Source: Myxococcales bacterium (lineage in GTDB: Bacteria; Myxococcota_A; Polyangia; Palsa-1104). Taken from it: a DNA stretch of 38,656 nt. Below the pieces are notes generated by a model that saw only the letters and a program-made list of their open reading frames with translations, was not told the DNA's origin and did not search any database. Both the position numbers and the translations under genes were made by a program. Below, in pieces: positions 1 through 10,625 of this stretch. The first letter of the stretch is position 1. The number at the start of each line of letters is the position of its first letter. The stretch covers positions 1-38,656 of the forward strand of contig JAQBQH010000412.1 in assembly GCA_028287105.1 (NCBI GenBank), in the 5' to 3' direction.

Positions 1-1
1 G

Positions 2-634
2 CCGCCTGCCGCCAGGCCGGCCGTTGCGCCGCCCGCCACGAGGCCGACTGCCGCGGCCAAGCCGCCGGCCGCCGTCGTCGCCAAAGCCGATCGCGTTGCG
101 CCACCCGCGCACGCACCGGCCGCCGTCGAGAAGCCGGTCAAAGTCGCCGCCGCCGATAAGCCGACCGCCGCCGATCGGCGCAAGAAGGACAAGCCCGCCG
201 AGGGCTTCAAAGATCCCTTCGCCTCCGATGCGCCGAAGGCGTCGGCGCCGAGCGCGTCCGAATCGGCGCAAGCCGAGTTCTTCGTCAAGCTCGGCCGCCA
301 GAAGCTCAGCGCCGGCGACGTCGGCTCCGCCGCCGCCAACTTCAACAAGGCGCGCGAGTACGACATGCGCAGCTCGGAAGCCGTCGCCGGTCTCGGCGAG
401 GTGGCCTTCGAGCAGGGCGACTACGCAGGTGCCGCCGTGCACCTCAAGCAGGCGCTGAGGCTGTCGCCCAACCGCTCACGCTACCTCGTGCTCCTCGGGC
501 AGGCCTACTACAAGCTCGGCAAGCCGAAGGACGCCGTCGGGGAATACAAGAAAGCGTTGCGCGTCGATCCGAACAACCAGGAAGCGCAGCACTCGCTCGA
601 GGTCGCCGAGCGCAAGCTACAGTCGGGCGGCTAG
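2..634 (+). CDS. TPR-repeat protein, C-terminal part (5' end outside window)
   Basis: The frame is open from base 2 to the TAG at 632-634, so only the last 210 residues are visible. The first ~75 residues are a low-complexity Pro/Ala/Lys linker, typically disordered. A DPFASDAPKA-like junction follows, then about three TPR-type helical hairpins (from AEFFVKLGRQKLSAGD to the end). Good TPR consensus positions include YYKLGKPKDAVGEYKKAL and DPNNQEA. TPRs are protein-interaction scaffolds. In myxobacteria such Pro/Ala linkers often join a membrane or kinase part to a TPR tail, but the N-terminus is missing so the architecture is unknown. ATG 365 is internal, because the repeat structure runs through it. 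No terminator hairpin was recognised after the stop. Confidence 0.75.
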   Translation, partial: PPAARPAVAPPATRPTAAAKPPAAVVAKADRVAPPAHAPAAVEKPVKVAAADKPTAADRRKKDKPAEGFKDPFASDAPKASAPSASESAQAEFFVKLGRQKLSAGDVGSAAANFNKAREYDMRSSEAVAGLGEVAFEQGDYAGAAVHLKQALRLSPNRSRYLVLLGQAYYKLGKPKDAVGEYKKALRVDPNNQEAQHSLEVAERKLQSGG

Positions 635-703
635 CGGCGCCGCTTCGGGGGCGCGATATAGCGATCCCGCTCCGCAGTGACGACCGTCGTATTGGGATCC
701 CGA

Positions 704-755
704 CGGTGGCTTACTTTCAGTGAAACCCTCCGGTGCGACGCTTTCAGAGTGACAC
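704..755. repeat. pair of imperfect direct repeats, possible IS-end remnant
   Basis: Two units of about 23-25 nt, 704-726 and 731-755, each begin CGGTG and contain CTTTCAG followed by TGA(A/C)AC. On the complementary strand they read GT(T/G)TCACT..GAAAG. Multiple short terminal repeats of this kind are a feature of IS21-like element ends, but no transposase frame is present. The link is suggestive only. Confidence 0.35.
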
Positions 756-778
756 GGGGTCGGCCGGCCTGCAGCGGG

Positions 779-792
779 CTTCGCATGCGAAG
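779..792. repeat. 14-bp perfect palindrome
   Basis: The bases CTTCGCATGCGAAG form a perfect palindrome in the intergenic region. It could be an operator or part of the mobile-element relic described for 704-755. No adjacent promoter was recognised to decide between these. Confidence 0.3.
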
Positions 793-980
793 TGGACCTC
801 CATCCAGTCTCTCTTAGACTGTGGGGTCGGCGATCAAAGAGGTCAAGTTTCGAGTGTGTGACTTCTGCATCGGGTAGCGACCATCACGAGCAAATTGTCG
901 TCGGTGGCTAGCTGGCAGGCCCCAGGCGCTTATGTTATGCTAACTGTCGAGCCGCGGGCTGGCTCACGGAGAATGAGGTG

Positions 981-1157
981 ATGCAGCACCACTCGTTCTT
1001 TCAGGACCGGGAATTCGAACGGGAATGGGAGCCGGACCCCCTCGAGCTGCCGCTCGTGGATGCGTGGCCGCGGCCGCTGGCACCGACGACCATCGAGATC
1101 GACGCGCCCGAATCGCTGGAGCGCGGCTCCCGGGTCATCATCATAGAGCTCGCCTGA
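981..1157 (+). CDS. small protein, 58 aa, unknown
   Basis: Begins MQHHSFFQDREFER and ends RGSRVIIIELA. ATG 981 has GGAGA at 968-972 with 8-nt spacing; GTG 978 is an in-frame alternative. Composition is acidic and proline-rich in the middle (EWEPDPLELPLVDAWPRP), with a hydrophobic C-terminal strand. There is no signal peptide or TM segment. The stop is 9 nt before the GTG of the next gene, so the two are probably co-transcribed and perhaps translationally coupled. I do not recognise the family. The acceptable RBS and the tight spacing support a real gene, but its short length keeps confidence moderate. Confidence 0.5.
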   Translation: MQHHSFFQDREFEREWEPDPLELPLVDAWPRPLAPTTIEIDAPESLERGSRVIIIELA

Positions 1158-1166
1158 CGCATTTTC

Positions 1167-2123
1167 GTGGCCCCGGCCATCGTCTGCTTCGACGTCTGGG
1201 CGAAGGGCCCGTCGCAGCCGCCTTTCGACAGCGCTGAAAAACGCAGCGATCTGCTGCGCCACATCGAGACGCTGCACCTCGTGGCCCAGCGCGAGGGCGC
1301 GCAGTTCGTCGCCGGCGGCCGACTGCGCGTGCGCAGCGGGATCGACGCGCAGGCCGCGCAGCGACTGGTCGCCGAGCTGGAAAAGATCGGAGTTCGCGGC
1401 GAGGTCGAGCCGACCGAGGCGCCCGAAGAAGCGATCCTGGCGCTCGATCAGTTCTTGGAGCCGGAGCCCGATGCGACGGCGGCACCGACGATCGACGAGA
1501 GCCTGCTCGCCAAGCTCGCCACCGTCGACGGCGAGGAGACGCAGGGTCCGGCGAGGCCGCGCCTCGCGCCCCCACCCGCGAAGGCCGCGGACACCGATCG
1601 AATGCGCGCCGCGAGCAGCAGCGCGCCCGACGACGCCGACGACGCGCGTTTCCGCCCGAGCGGCCATCATCTCGCGCCCGTCGATCTGCAGATCGACCGT
1701 CCGCCGCCCCCGTCCGCGCAGCCGCCCCCGTCCCCGCCGCCGAGCGACGGCGAGGCCTACCCGGCGACCGACGACGACGCGCCGGTGCACGTCGAAGCGC
1801 CGTGGCAGCCGATCCCCGGGCGCATCGCCCAGGGTGCGCTGCGCAAGAACCCGCCGCTGCGCATCGCCATTGGTGTCGTCGCCGCGCTGGCCCTCGGCTA
1901 CGTGCTGGCGCAGCCATATGCACGCCGCGCCGAGCGCCATGCCGCCGAGCTGCGGGCCGAAGCGGATGCCGAGCGCTACCGCCCCGTCGACGAAGCGCAA
2001 GCGCGCGTGCGCCAGCTCGACGACGAGGCCGACGACACCTCCAATCGCGGCGCGCTCGGCACCGCCGTCATCTGGATCGTCGTCGGTGGCGCCGCCTTCG
2101 CCGGCTGGTGGCGCGCGACCTGA
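1167..2123 (+). CDS. membrane protein, 318 aa, unknown function
   Basis: GTG start, 9 nt after the preceding small ORF. Residues 1-100 look like a folded soluble domain starting APAIVCFDVWAKGP, with a mix of strands and amphipathic helices (for example DAQAAQRLVAELEKIGV). Residues ~100-225 are a Pro/Asp/Ala-rich, probably disordered linker. Two hydrophobic segments follow, at about 232-250 (IAIGVVAALALGYVLA) and 299-316 (AVIWIVVGGAAFAGWW), separated by a charged Arg/Glu/Asp-rich helical stretch. It is probably an inner-membrane protein with its N-terminal domain in the cytoplasm, although the topology is inferred. I do not recognise the N-terminal domain. The stop codon is immediately followed by a large palindrome. 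Confidence 0.75.
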   Translation: MAPAIVCFDVWAKGPSQPPFDSAEKRSDLLRHIETLHLVAQREGAQFVAGGRLRVRSGIDAQAAQRLVAELEKIGVRGEVEPTEAPEEAILALDQFLEPEPDATAAPTIDESLLAKLATVDGEETQGPARPRLAPPPAKAADTDRMRAASSSAPDDADDARFRPSGHHLAPVDLQIDRPPPPSAQPPPSPPPSDGEAYPATDDDAPVHVEAPWQPIPGRIAQGALRKNPPLRIAIGVVAALALGYVLAQPYARRAERHAAELRAEADAERYRPVDEAQARVRQLDDEADDTSNRGALGTAVIWIVVGGAAFAGWWRAT

Positions 2124-2535
2124 GCGGCTAGCTGTCAGTGAAGAACGAATCGCTTCGGGACGGCTGGGTTCGCGGACGCAGTGAGGCGACCTCCCGGCGT
2201 CGGAATCCGTCGCAGTCGCCGCTGCGCGGCGTGCCCACCAGCGGACCCGCTGATGTCGCGCTGCGCGCGACGCGGGTCCTTTACGCCGCCGGCAGCGCGC
2301 CTTGCTACCTCCGCTCTGCGCGTCGGGCACGTGGCAAATGAGCGAGAGAGCGCCCTGGTACCAGGCGCACAAGAGCGGACGCAGTGAGGCCACCTGCCGG
2401 CGGCGTAGACGGGCCGCGTCGCCCGCAGCGCGACCAGGGCGGCCCCGATGGAGGAGCACGCCGCGAAGCGGCGACTGCGACGGATTCCGACGCCGGGAGG
2501 TCGCCTCACTGCGTCCGCGAACCCGGTCGCCTCAG

Positions 2536-2543
<8 letters not shown>
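2124..2543. repeat. large imperfect palindrome between convergent genes
   Basis: Nearly the whole gap folds back on itself. Bases 2166-2234 and 2456-2524 are inverted copies over 69 nt with one mismatch. Bases 2256-2295 pair with 2394-2433 over 40 nt with about five mismatches. The outermost 11 nt, 2124-2134 (GCGGCTAGCTG), pair with 2533-2543 and reach into the last codons of the regulator gene. In addition, 2379-2400 is a near-direct copy of part of the left arm. A transcript from either side could form one very long hairpin. Candidates are a bidirectional transcription stop, a MITE-like non-autonomous mobile repeat, or a collapsed insertion. Apparent reading frames inside it mirror each other and are not credible genes. 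No T-tract follows either arm. Confidence 0.85.
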
Positions 2544-3237
<694 letters not shown>

Positions 3238-3389
3238 CGTCGACCCGATCGCTCTCTACGGCGCACCGCGCCATTTCGAGTCCCCTCCCGTCGCTCACTC
3301 ATGTGGAGCACTATACTTTCAACCGAAAGGAATCACGTGACGAAAGTTGCGCTGGCACGCTCCCCATACTTGTGGAAGAATGGTCCGTG

Positions 3390-4603
<1,214 letters not shown>

Positions 4604-4607
<4 letters not shown>

Positions 4608-5116
4608 TTTTCTTCCTCTTCTTCTTCCGCTCTACTCGCCTCGAGCTCGATCTTCACAATCGTCAGCTCTTGATCTCCGGCAGGCGTGTGCAGCGTCGTG
4701 ATGTCGCCGATCGATCGCCCGACGAGCGCGCGCGCGATCGGCGAACGCCAGCTCACCTGGCCGCGCTTGGGATCGGCTTCGTCGACGCCGACGATGCGGT
4801 AGCGGCGCGTCTCGCCGTCGTCATCCTCGACCGTCACGGTCGCGCCGAAGCGCGCGCGGTCGTCGGCGGGCTGCGCCGTGGGATCGATCACCTCGGCCGC
4901 TTCGAGCCGCCCGAGGAGCGCAGCCAGTCGCTGCTCGATCGCCAGCTTGGCGCGACCGTCGCCGCGCGGCAGTGCGCGCAGTCGGTCGATCTCCGCCTTG
5001 AGCGCGGCGTGGCCTGCCGGTGTCAGATAGTTCTTTACGCCGGCCGGCCATTCGTCGACCGGCGGCAGATCGTCGAGCGCGTCGCCTTCGCCCTCTCTGG
5101 TGAACGCCTTACTCAC
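4604..5116 (-). CDS. GreA/GreB-family factor with shortened coiled coil
   Basis: 170 residues from GTG 5116 ([11 protein letters not shown], a GreB-like N-terminus). Gre factors bind the RNA polymerase secondary channel and stimulate cleavage of backtracked RNA. The C-terminal FKBP-like domain is clear: [35 protein letters not shown]-like text ([14 protein letters not shown]) and a [10 protein letters not shown] strand. The N-terminal hairpin begins normally ([18 protein letters not shown]) and resumes at [18 protein letters not shown]. Between these are only about 13 residues, where GreA/GreB have roughly 37, and the catalytic acidic tip (GD-x-SEN type) is absent. RNA cleavage activity is therefore unlikely. 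It may act more like Rnk or another non-cleaving secondary-channel factor. The acidic Glu tail is unusual. It diverges from the DksA-like gene and has no SD; a TACATT box ends 8 nt before the GTG. Confidence 0.85.
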
Positions 5117-5124
5117 GCAGCAAC

Positions 5125-5130
5125 AATGTA
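5125..5130 (-). promoter_or_regulatory. -10-like TACATT for the Gre-family gene (leaderless start)
   Basis: On the minus strand TACATT is followed by 8 nt and then GTG 5116. With +1 seven bases after the hexamer, transcription would begin at about 5118, leaving a leader of about 2 nt. No good -35 is visible at the usual distance and there is no SD. Confidence 0.4.
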
Positions 5131-5178
5131 AGCACGTCACACCTCGACGGTGCAGCGGGCCGTTCTGCAAAACGTGCG

Positions 5179-5208
5179 TTGACCTTTGCTCAAGCGGATC
5201 TATATCCT
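5179..5208 (+). promoter_or_regulatory. sigma70-type promoter of the DksA-like gene (near-leaderless)
   Basis: TTGACC at 5179-5184 is followed by either TATATC (5201-5206, 16-nt spacer) or TATCCT (5203-5208, 18-nt spacer). Predicted transcription starts are 5213-5216, that is on or 1-3 nt before the ATG at 5216. No SD lies between the promoter and the ATG. Confidence 0.65.
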
Positions 5209-5215
5209 GTGCGAC

Positions 5216-5659
5216 ATGCTCAACGAATCGCAGAAGGGTCAGCTACGCACTGCTCTGGAGACGGAGCGCGCACGGCTGATCGAGAACGCCAAAGATGGGC
5301 TCCAGTTCAGCATGAACCGCGAGCGCAACATTGGCCGTGATTCGATCGACGAGTCGATGGAAGAGGAGATCTTCTCGACCGAGCTGCGCCTGCGCGACCG
5401 GGAGAAATTCCTGCTCGGCAAGATCGACGAGGCGCTCCGTCGTATCGAAGAGAACACCATCAACGAGTGCGAGGACTGCGCGGAGGAGATCGGCTTCAAG
5501 CGGCTCCTGGCCCGCCCCGTGACCACCTACTGCATCGATTGCAAGGAGGAGCGGGAGCGCGAGGAGCAGTCCCAGGCCCAGCAGGCCGGGCGTTCGGGCG
5601 GCGGTTCCCGCGAGGACATCGGCGGGAGCGACGAGCTGTCGGGCGGCAACGAGGAATAG
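5216..5659 (+). CDS. TraR/DksA-family zinc-finger transcription factor
   Basis: 147 residues from ATG 5216 (MLNESQKGQL). DksA-family proteins insert a coiled coil into the RNA polymerase secondary channel and, with ppGpp, retune promoters. A long N-terminal coiled coil has an acidic tip R41-D42-S-I-D45, matching the D-x-x-D pair of DksA. A C4 zinc finger follows (C85, C88, C106, C109; CEDCAEEIG ... YCIDCKEE). The last ~35 residues are a Gly/Ser/Glu-rich tail not typical of the family. The in-frame TTG at 5186 would lie between the -35 and -10 elements, so ATG 5216 is the likely start and the mRNA is predicted to be leaderless. The gene is divergent from the Gre-like gene over 99 bp. The next gene, a kinase, has its own candidate promoter. 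Confidence 0.92.
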   Translation: MLNESQKGQLRTALETERARLIENAKDGLQFSMNRERNIGRDSIDESMEEEIFSTELRLRDREKFLLGKIDEALRRIEENTINECEDCAEEIGFKRLLARPVTTYCIDCKEEREREEQSQAQQAGRSGGGSREDIGGSDELSGGNEE

Positions 5660-5708
5660 CCCTGCCCCGCCCTGCCGTAAAGCCCCCCTCTCGTTTGCAG
5701 CACAGGTT

Positions 5709-5736
5709 TTGTTTCCCCTACTCGGCATGTTATGAT
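5709..5736 (+). promoter_or_regulatory. sigma70-type promoter of kinase gene 1
   Basis: TTGTTT at 5709-5714, a 16-nt spacer and TATGAT at 5731-5736. The predicted +1 is near 5743. The -10 covers the in-frame ATG at 5732, which therefore cannot be on this transcript. This points to ATG 5759 as the start, with a leader of about 16 nt and no clear SD. Confidence 0.6.
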
Positions 5737-5758
5737 CGATCCGCTCGGCAGCGCGCGG

Positions 5759-7252
<1,494 letters not shown>

Positions 7253-7263
7253 ACTCGCGAGCC

Positions 7264-8535
7264 GTGCCGACTCCTTTTGCTTCGCATCGAGGCCCCGCTC
7301 CCCACGTCCTGTCGCTGGTGCTCGCCGGCGGCGAAGGGCGCCGCCTGTGGCCGCTCACGGCCGATCGCGCCAAGCCCGCCGTGCCGATGGCGGGCCGCTA
7401 CCGGCTGATCGACTTCGTGCTCTCGAGCCTGGTCAACTCGAACCTGCTGCAGATCAAGGTGCTGACGCAGTACAAGTCGGACTCCTTGAACACGCACATC
7501 GCGCGCGGCTGGCGCCTGCCCGCGTTCCTCGATCTCTATGTCGAGGTGGTGCCGGCCCAGCAGCGCACGGGCGCCTCGTGGTTCAAGGGCTCGGCCGACG
7601 CGATCTACCAGTCGCTCAACGTCATCACCGACGAGGAGCCCGACTACGTGGCCGTGTTCGGCGGCGACCACATGTACAAGATGGACATGCGCCAGATGGT
7701 CGACGCGCATATCTCGACCGACGCCGACGCGACGGTGGCGGTGATCCCGGTGCCCGTCGACGAGGCGCGGGCGTTTGGCATCCTCGAGGTCGATGACCGC
7801 GGCAAGGTGGTCAGCTTCGACGAGAAGCCGATGCATCCGCGCGAGATGCCCGGCCGGCCCGGCTGGGCGCTGGCCTCGATGGGCAACTACATCTTCTCCA
7901 AGGGGCTCCTGCTCGAGGAGCTGACCCGTGATGCCTCGGGCGATTCGGCGCACGACTTCGGGCGCAACATCCTGCCCGAGATGGTGGCGCGCGGCCGCGA
8001 CGTCTACGCCTACGACTTTTCGCAGAACGAGATCCCCGGTTCGCACCCCAACGAGCGCGGCTACTGGCGCGACGTCGGGACCATCGCCGCCTATTGGAAG
8101 GCGAACATGGATCTGGTCAAGGTCGTGCCCGACTTCGATCTCTACAATCCGCGCTGGCCGCTGCGCACCTGGACGCGGCCGTTGCCGCCGGCCAAGTTCG
8201 TGTTCGCCGATCCCGGCGACGGGCCGGGACATGCGCGCATGGGTATCGCCACCGACTCCCTGGTGTCGGAGGGCAGCATCATCTCGGGCGGGCGCATCGA
8301 CCGCACCATCTTGTCGCCGCGCGTGCGCATCAACAGCTTCGCCTACGTCGAAGAGTCGATCATTCTGGACGACGTCGACATCGGGCGCCATTGCCGCATC
8401 CGTCGCGCCATCATCGACAAGGGCGTGCACGTGCCGCCCCACACCGAGATCGGCTACGACCCCGAGGCCGACGCGCGCCGCTTCACCGTGTCCGACGGCA
8501 TCATCGTCGTCCCCAAGGGTTACAACTTCGTGTGA
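7264..8535 (+). CDS. glgC: glucose-1-phosphate adenylyltransferase (ADP-glucose pyrophosphorylase)
   Basis: 423 residues from GTG 7264. GlgC makes ADP-glucose from glucose-1-phosphate and ATP, the committed step of bacterial glycogen synthesis, in the cytoplasm. The nucleotidyltransferase signature [11 protein letters not shown]-x-x-RAKPAV sits at residues 22-40, followed by [15 protein letters not shown], the [10 protein letters not shown] loop and the [10 protein letters not shown] metal-binding segment. The C-terminal half is a left-handed beta-helix ([31 protein letters not shown]). Length fits the family. The gene lies 11 nt after a Ser/Thr kinase gene and its TGA overlaps the GTG of the GH57 gene (GTGA, 8532-8535), so the two enzymes should be translationally coupled. 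Regulation by the kinase is an inference from position only. Confidence 0.97.
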   Translation: MPTPFASHRGPAPHVLSLVLAGGEGRRLWPLTADRAKPAVPMAGRYRLIDFVLSSLVNSNLLQIKVLTQYKSDSLNTHIARGWRLPAFLDLYVEVVPAQQRTGASWFKGSADAIYQSLNVITDEEPDYVAVFGGDHMYKMDMRQMVDAHISTDADATVAVIPVPVDEARAFGILEVDDRGKVVSFDEKPMHPREMPGRPGWALASMGNYIFSKGLLLEELTRDASGDSAHDFGRNILPEMVARGRDVYAYDFSQNEIPGSHPNERGYWRDVGTIAAYWKANMDLVKVVPDFDLYNPRWPLRTWTRPLPPAKFVFADPGDGPGHARMGIATDSLVSEGSIISGGRIDRTILSPRVRINSFAYVEESIILDDVDIGRHCRIRRAIIDKGVHVPPHTEIGYDPEADARRFTVSDGIIVVPKGYNFV

Positions 8536-10625
8536 CGCAGCGCCGGGCCAACGTCGTTTTTCTGCTTCACATGCACCAGCCGCAGTACGTCGATCCACGC
8601 AACGGGCGGGCGATGCTGCCGTGGGTGCGGCTGCACGGCGCGCGCGGCTATCTCGACGTCGCACGCCTGCTGCACGAGTACGGCAACATCAAGCTGACGG
8701 TGAACTTCGTGCCGTCGCTGGTGCAGCAGCTCGAGGACGTGGTCGCAGGCGCGGTCGACGAGTGGCTGCGCATCGCACAGCTCGACGGGTGGAACGACGC
8801 CGAGCGCGCCTTCGCCGTCGAGCGCTTCTTCTCGCTCAACTGGGACCGCTCGGTGCGGACCCGGCCGCGCTACGGCGAGCTGCTCGACCAGCGCGAGCGC
8901 AAGCAGCCGTTCTCCGACGGAGACGTGCGCGATCTGACGGTCCTCTTCAACCTCGGCTGGCTCGGGTTTGCCGCGCGCGAGGGCGACCACGAGGTAGCGG
9001 AGCTGGAGCGAAAAGGGCGCGGCTTTACGCGCGAAGATCTGACGCTCGTCGTCGACCGCCAGCGGAACGCCTGTGCGCGGGTGCTGCCGCTCTATCGCGA
9101 GCTGGCGGCGCGCGGGCAGGTCGAGCTCTCGACGTCGCCGTTCTATCACCCGATCGTGCCGCTTCTCGTCGACACGGAGCACGCGCGGCGCGCCATCCCG
9201 CAGGCCGCGCTGCCGCCGCAGTTTGCCTATCCCGAAGACGCCGCCGCGCAGATCGCGCGCGGCGCCGAGGCGCACACGCGCGCCTTCGGCCATCCGCCGC
9301 GCGGCATGTGGCCGCCCGAGGGCTCGGTCTCGCCCGAGGCGGTCGCCGCCTATGCGCGCGCCGGCGTCGGTTGGCTCGCCACCGACGAGGGTAATCTATG
9401 GCGCTCGCTCGATCTGTCGGGCGAGGGGCACACGCGCGGCGATCTCTATCGCGCCTATCGCCACGCCGGCGTCGACGTCGTCTTTCGCGATCGCGAGATC
9501 TCGGACAAGATCGGCTTCTCCTACGCGCACGGCGAGCCGCACCACGGCGTCGCCGATCTGGTGGCGCGCGCGCGTCATGCCGCCGAGCTCTCGACGGCGC
9601 CGACCGGCGAGCCGGCCCTGGTGCCGATCTTCCTCGACGGCGAGAACCCCTGGGAGTCGTACCCGGGCCTGGGCGAGCCGTTCTTACGCACGCTCTTCGG
9701 CGCGCTCTCGTCGGACCCGCAGCTCGCCACGGCCTCGATCGGCCAGCATCTCGACCAGGCGCCGTCGCGGCGCGAGCTGCCACGGCTGCACTCTGGCTCG
9801 TGGATCGACTCGGCCTTCTACATCTGGATCGCCGATCCGGTGAAGAACCGTGGCTGGGAGCTGCTCGGCCGCGCGCGCGCGCGCTTCGATCGCGCCGTCG
9901 CCGACGGGCTGGCGCCGGCCCTGCGCGAAGCCGCCTACGAGCGGCTGCTCGCGGCGGAAGGCAGCGACTGGTTCTGGTGGTTCGGCGAGCCGTTCCACTC
10001 GATGGAAGACTCGCTCTTCGATGCGCTCTTCCGCGCGCACCTGGCGGGCGCCTATCTGGCGATGGGCCTCCAGCCGCCGCCGGAGCTCGACGAGCCGGTG
10101 GCGTCGTTTCAGCCGGTCGCCGAGGCGCTCGTGACCGCGCCCATCGGCTTCATCCGTCCGCAGATCGGCGGCCACCGCTTCTACGATTGGCAGGGTGCGG
10201 GCCGCTATCGCGTGCCGCGCGGCGCTGCCATGGCCGATTCGCCGCTCGTGGCTGCCGTCGTCTTCGGCTTCGACAAGACGACGCTCTACCTCAGGCTCGA
10301 GCCGTCGGAGGGTCGGGCCGCGGAGCTGGCGGCCACGCGCGTCGAGATCGACATCGCCGTCGGCGACCGGCGCGTCGTCGTCCGCTCGCGCCACGACGCC
10401 TTGACCATCGACGGAGCGCCGGGCGGGCGCAACGCCCACGGGCGCGCCGTCGAGCTGGCCGTTCCGTTCGCGCAGCTCGGCGTCAAGACCGACGACAAAT
10501 TGCGGCTCGGCATCCGCCTCTTCGAAGCCGCGTCGGAGGCGCCGCTGGCGCGCTATCCCGCCGACGGCGCGCTCACGGTCACCGTCCCCGGCGACGGATT
10601 CGAAGCGGAGAACTGGTCGGCATAG
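8532..10625 (+). CDS. glycoside hydrolase family 57 (alpha-glucan-active)
   Basis: 697 residues from GTG 8532, in a 4-bp overlap with glgC. GH57 enzymes include alpha-amylases, 4-alpha-glucanotransferases, amylopullulanases and glycogen branching enzymes with a retaining mechanism. Motif 1 is LLHMHQPQY (H15-Q16-P17), motif 2 resembles STSPFYHP, the nucleophile is probably E263 in [10 protein letters not shown], and the acid/base is probably D369 in FLDGEN. Residues ~535-697 form a beta-rich C-terminal domain starting near [10 protein letters not shown] that I do not name with certainty; it may bind glucan. There is no signal peptide, so it acts in the cytoplasm. Coupling to glgC suggests a role in making or remodelling glycogen, but branching versus hydrolysis cannot be decided from sequence alone. 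Its last 47 bp overlap the 3' end of the opposite-strand TPR gene. Confidence 0.88.
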   Translation: MTQRRANVVFLLHMHQPQYVDPRNGRAMLPWVRLHGARGYLDVARLLHEYGNIKLTVNFVPSLVQQLEDVVAGAVDEWLRIAQLDGWNDAERAFAVERFFSLNWDRSVRTRPRYGELLDQRERKQPFSDGDVRDLTVLFNLGWLGFAAREGDHEVAELERKGRGFTREDLTLVVDRQRNACARVLPLYRELAARGQVELSTSPFYHPIVPLLVDTEHARRAIPQAALPPQFAYPEDAAAQIARGAEAHTRAFGHPPRGMWPPEGSVSPEAVAAYARAGVGWLATDEGNLWRSLDLSGEGHTRGDLYRAYRHAGVDVVFRDREISDKIGFSYAHGEPHHGVADLVARARHAAELSTAPTGEPALVPIFLDGENPWESYPGLGEPFLRTLFGALSSDPQLATASIGQHLDQAPSRRELPRLHSGSWIDSAFYIWIADPVKNRGWELLGRARARFDRAVADGLAPALREAAYERLLAAEGSDWFWWFGEPFHSMEDSLFDALFRAHLAGAYLAMGLQPPPELDEPVASFQPVAEALVTAPIGFIRPQIGGHRFYDWQGAGRYRVPRGAAMADSPLVAAVVFGFDKTTLYLRLEPSEGRAAELAATRVEIDIAVGDRRVVVRSRHDALTIDGAPGGRNAHGRAVELAVPFAQLGVKTDDKLRLGIRLFEAASEAPLARYPADGALTVTVPGDGFEAENWSA

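Larger units (their letters stand above)
635..980. other. 346-bp intergenic region, no supported gene
   Basis: No convincing coding frame is present. It contains a pair of imperfect direct repeats (704-755), a 14-bp palindrome (779-792), and just before the next small ORF an AT-richer stretch with TATGTT/TATGCT at about 941-949 that could be a -10 element. A transcript from there would have a leader of roughly 25-35 nt before the ATG at 981. Composition and repeats look unlike the coding neighbours and could be the eroded end of an insertion sequence. Confidence 0.4.

Noticed and set aside
930-2459. Long opposite-strand open frame of about 509 codons across the 318-aa membrane protein gene
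   Set aside because: Arg/Gly/Ala-rich GC-shadow composition with no domain; it overlaps a better gene and runs into the palindrome.
3303-3389. ATG at 3303 as an extended clpX start
   Set aside because: It adds 29 residues unlike any ClpX N-terminus; the zinc finger normally follows the start directly, so ATG 3390 is preferred.
8094-8531. Extended N-terminus for the GH57 protein inside glgC
   Set aside because: The extra residues are an Arg-rich shadow of glgC. GTG 8532 overlaps the glgC stop and leads straight into the GH57 motif HQP.
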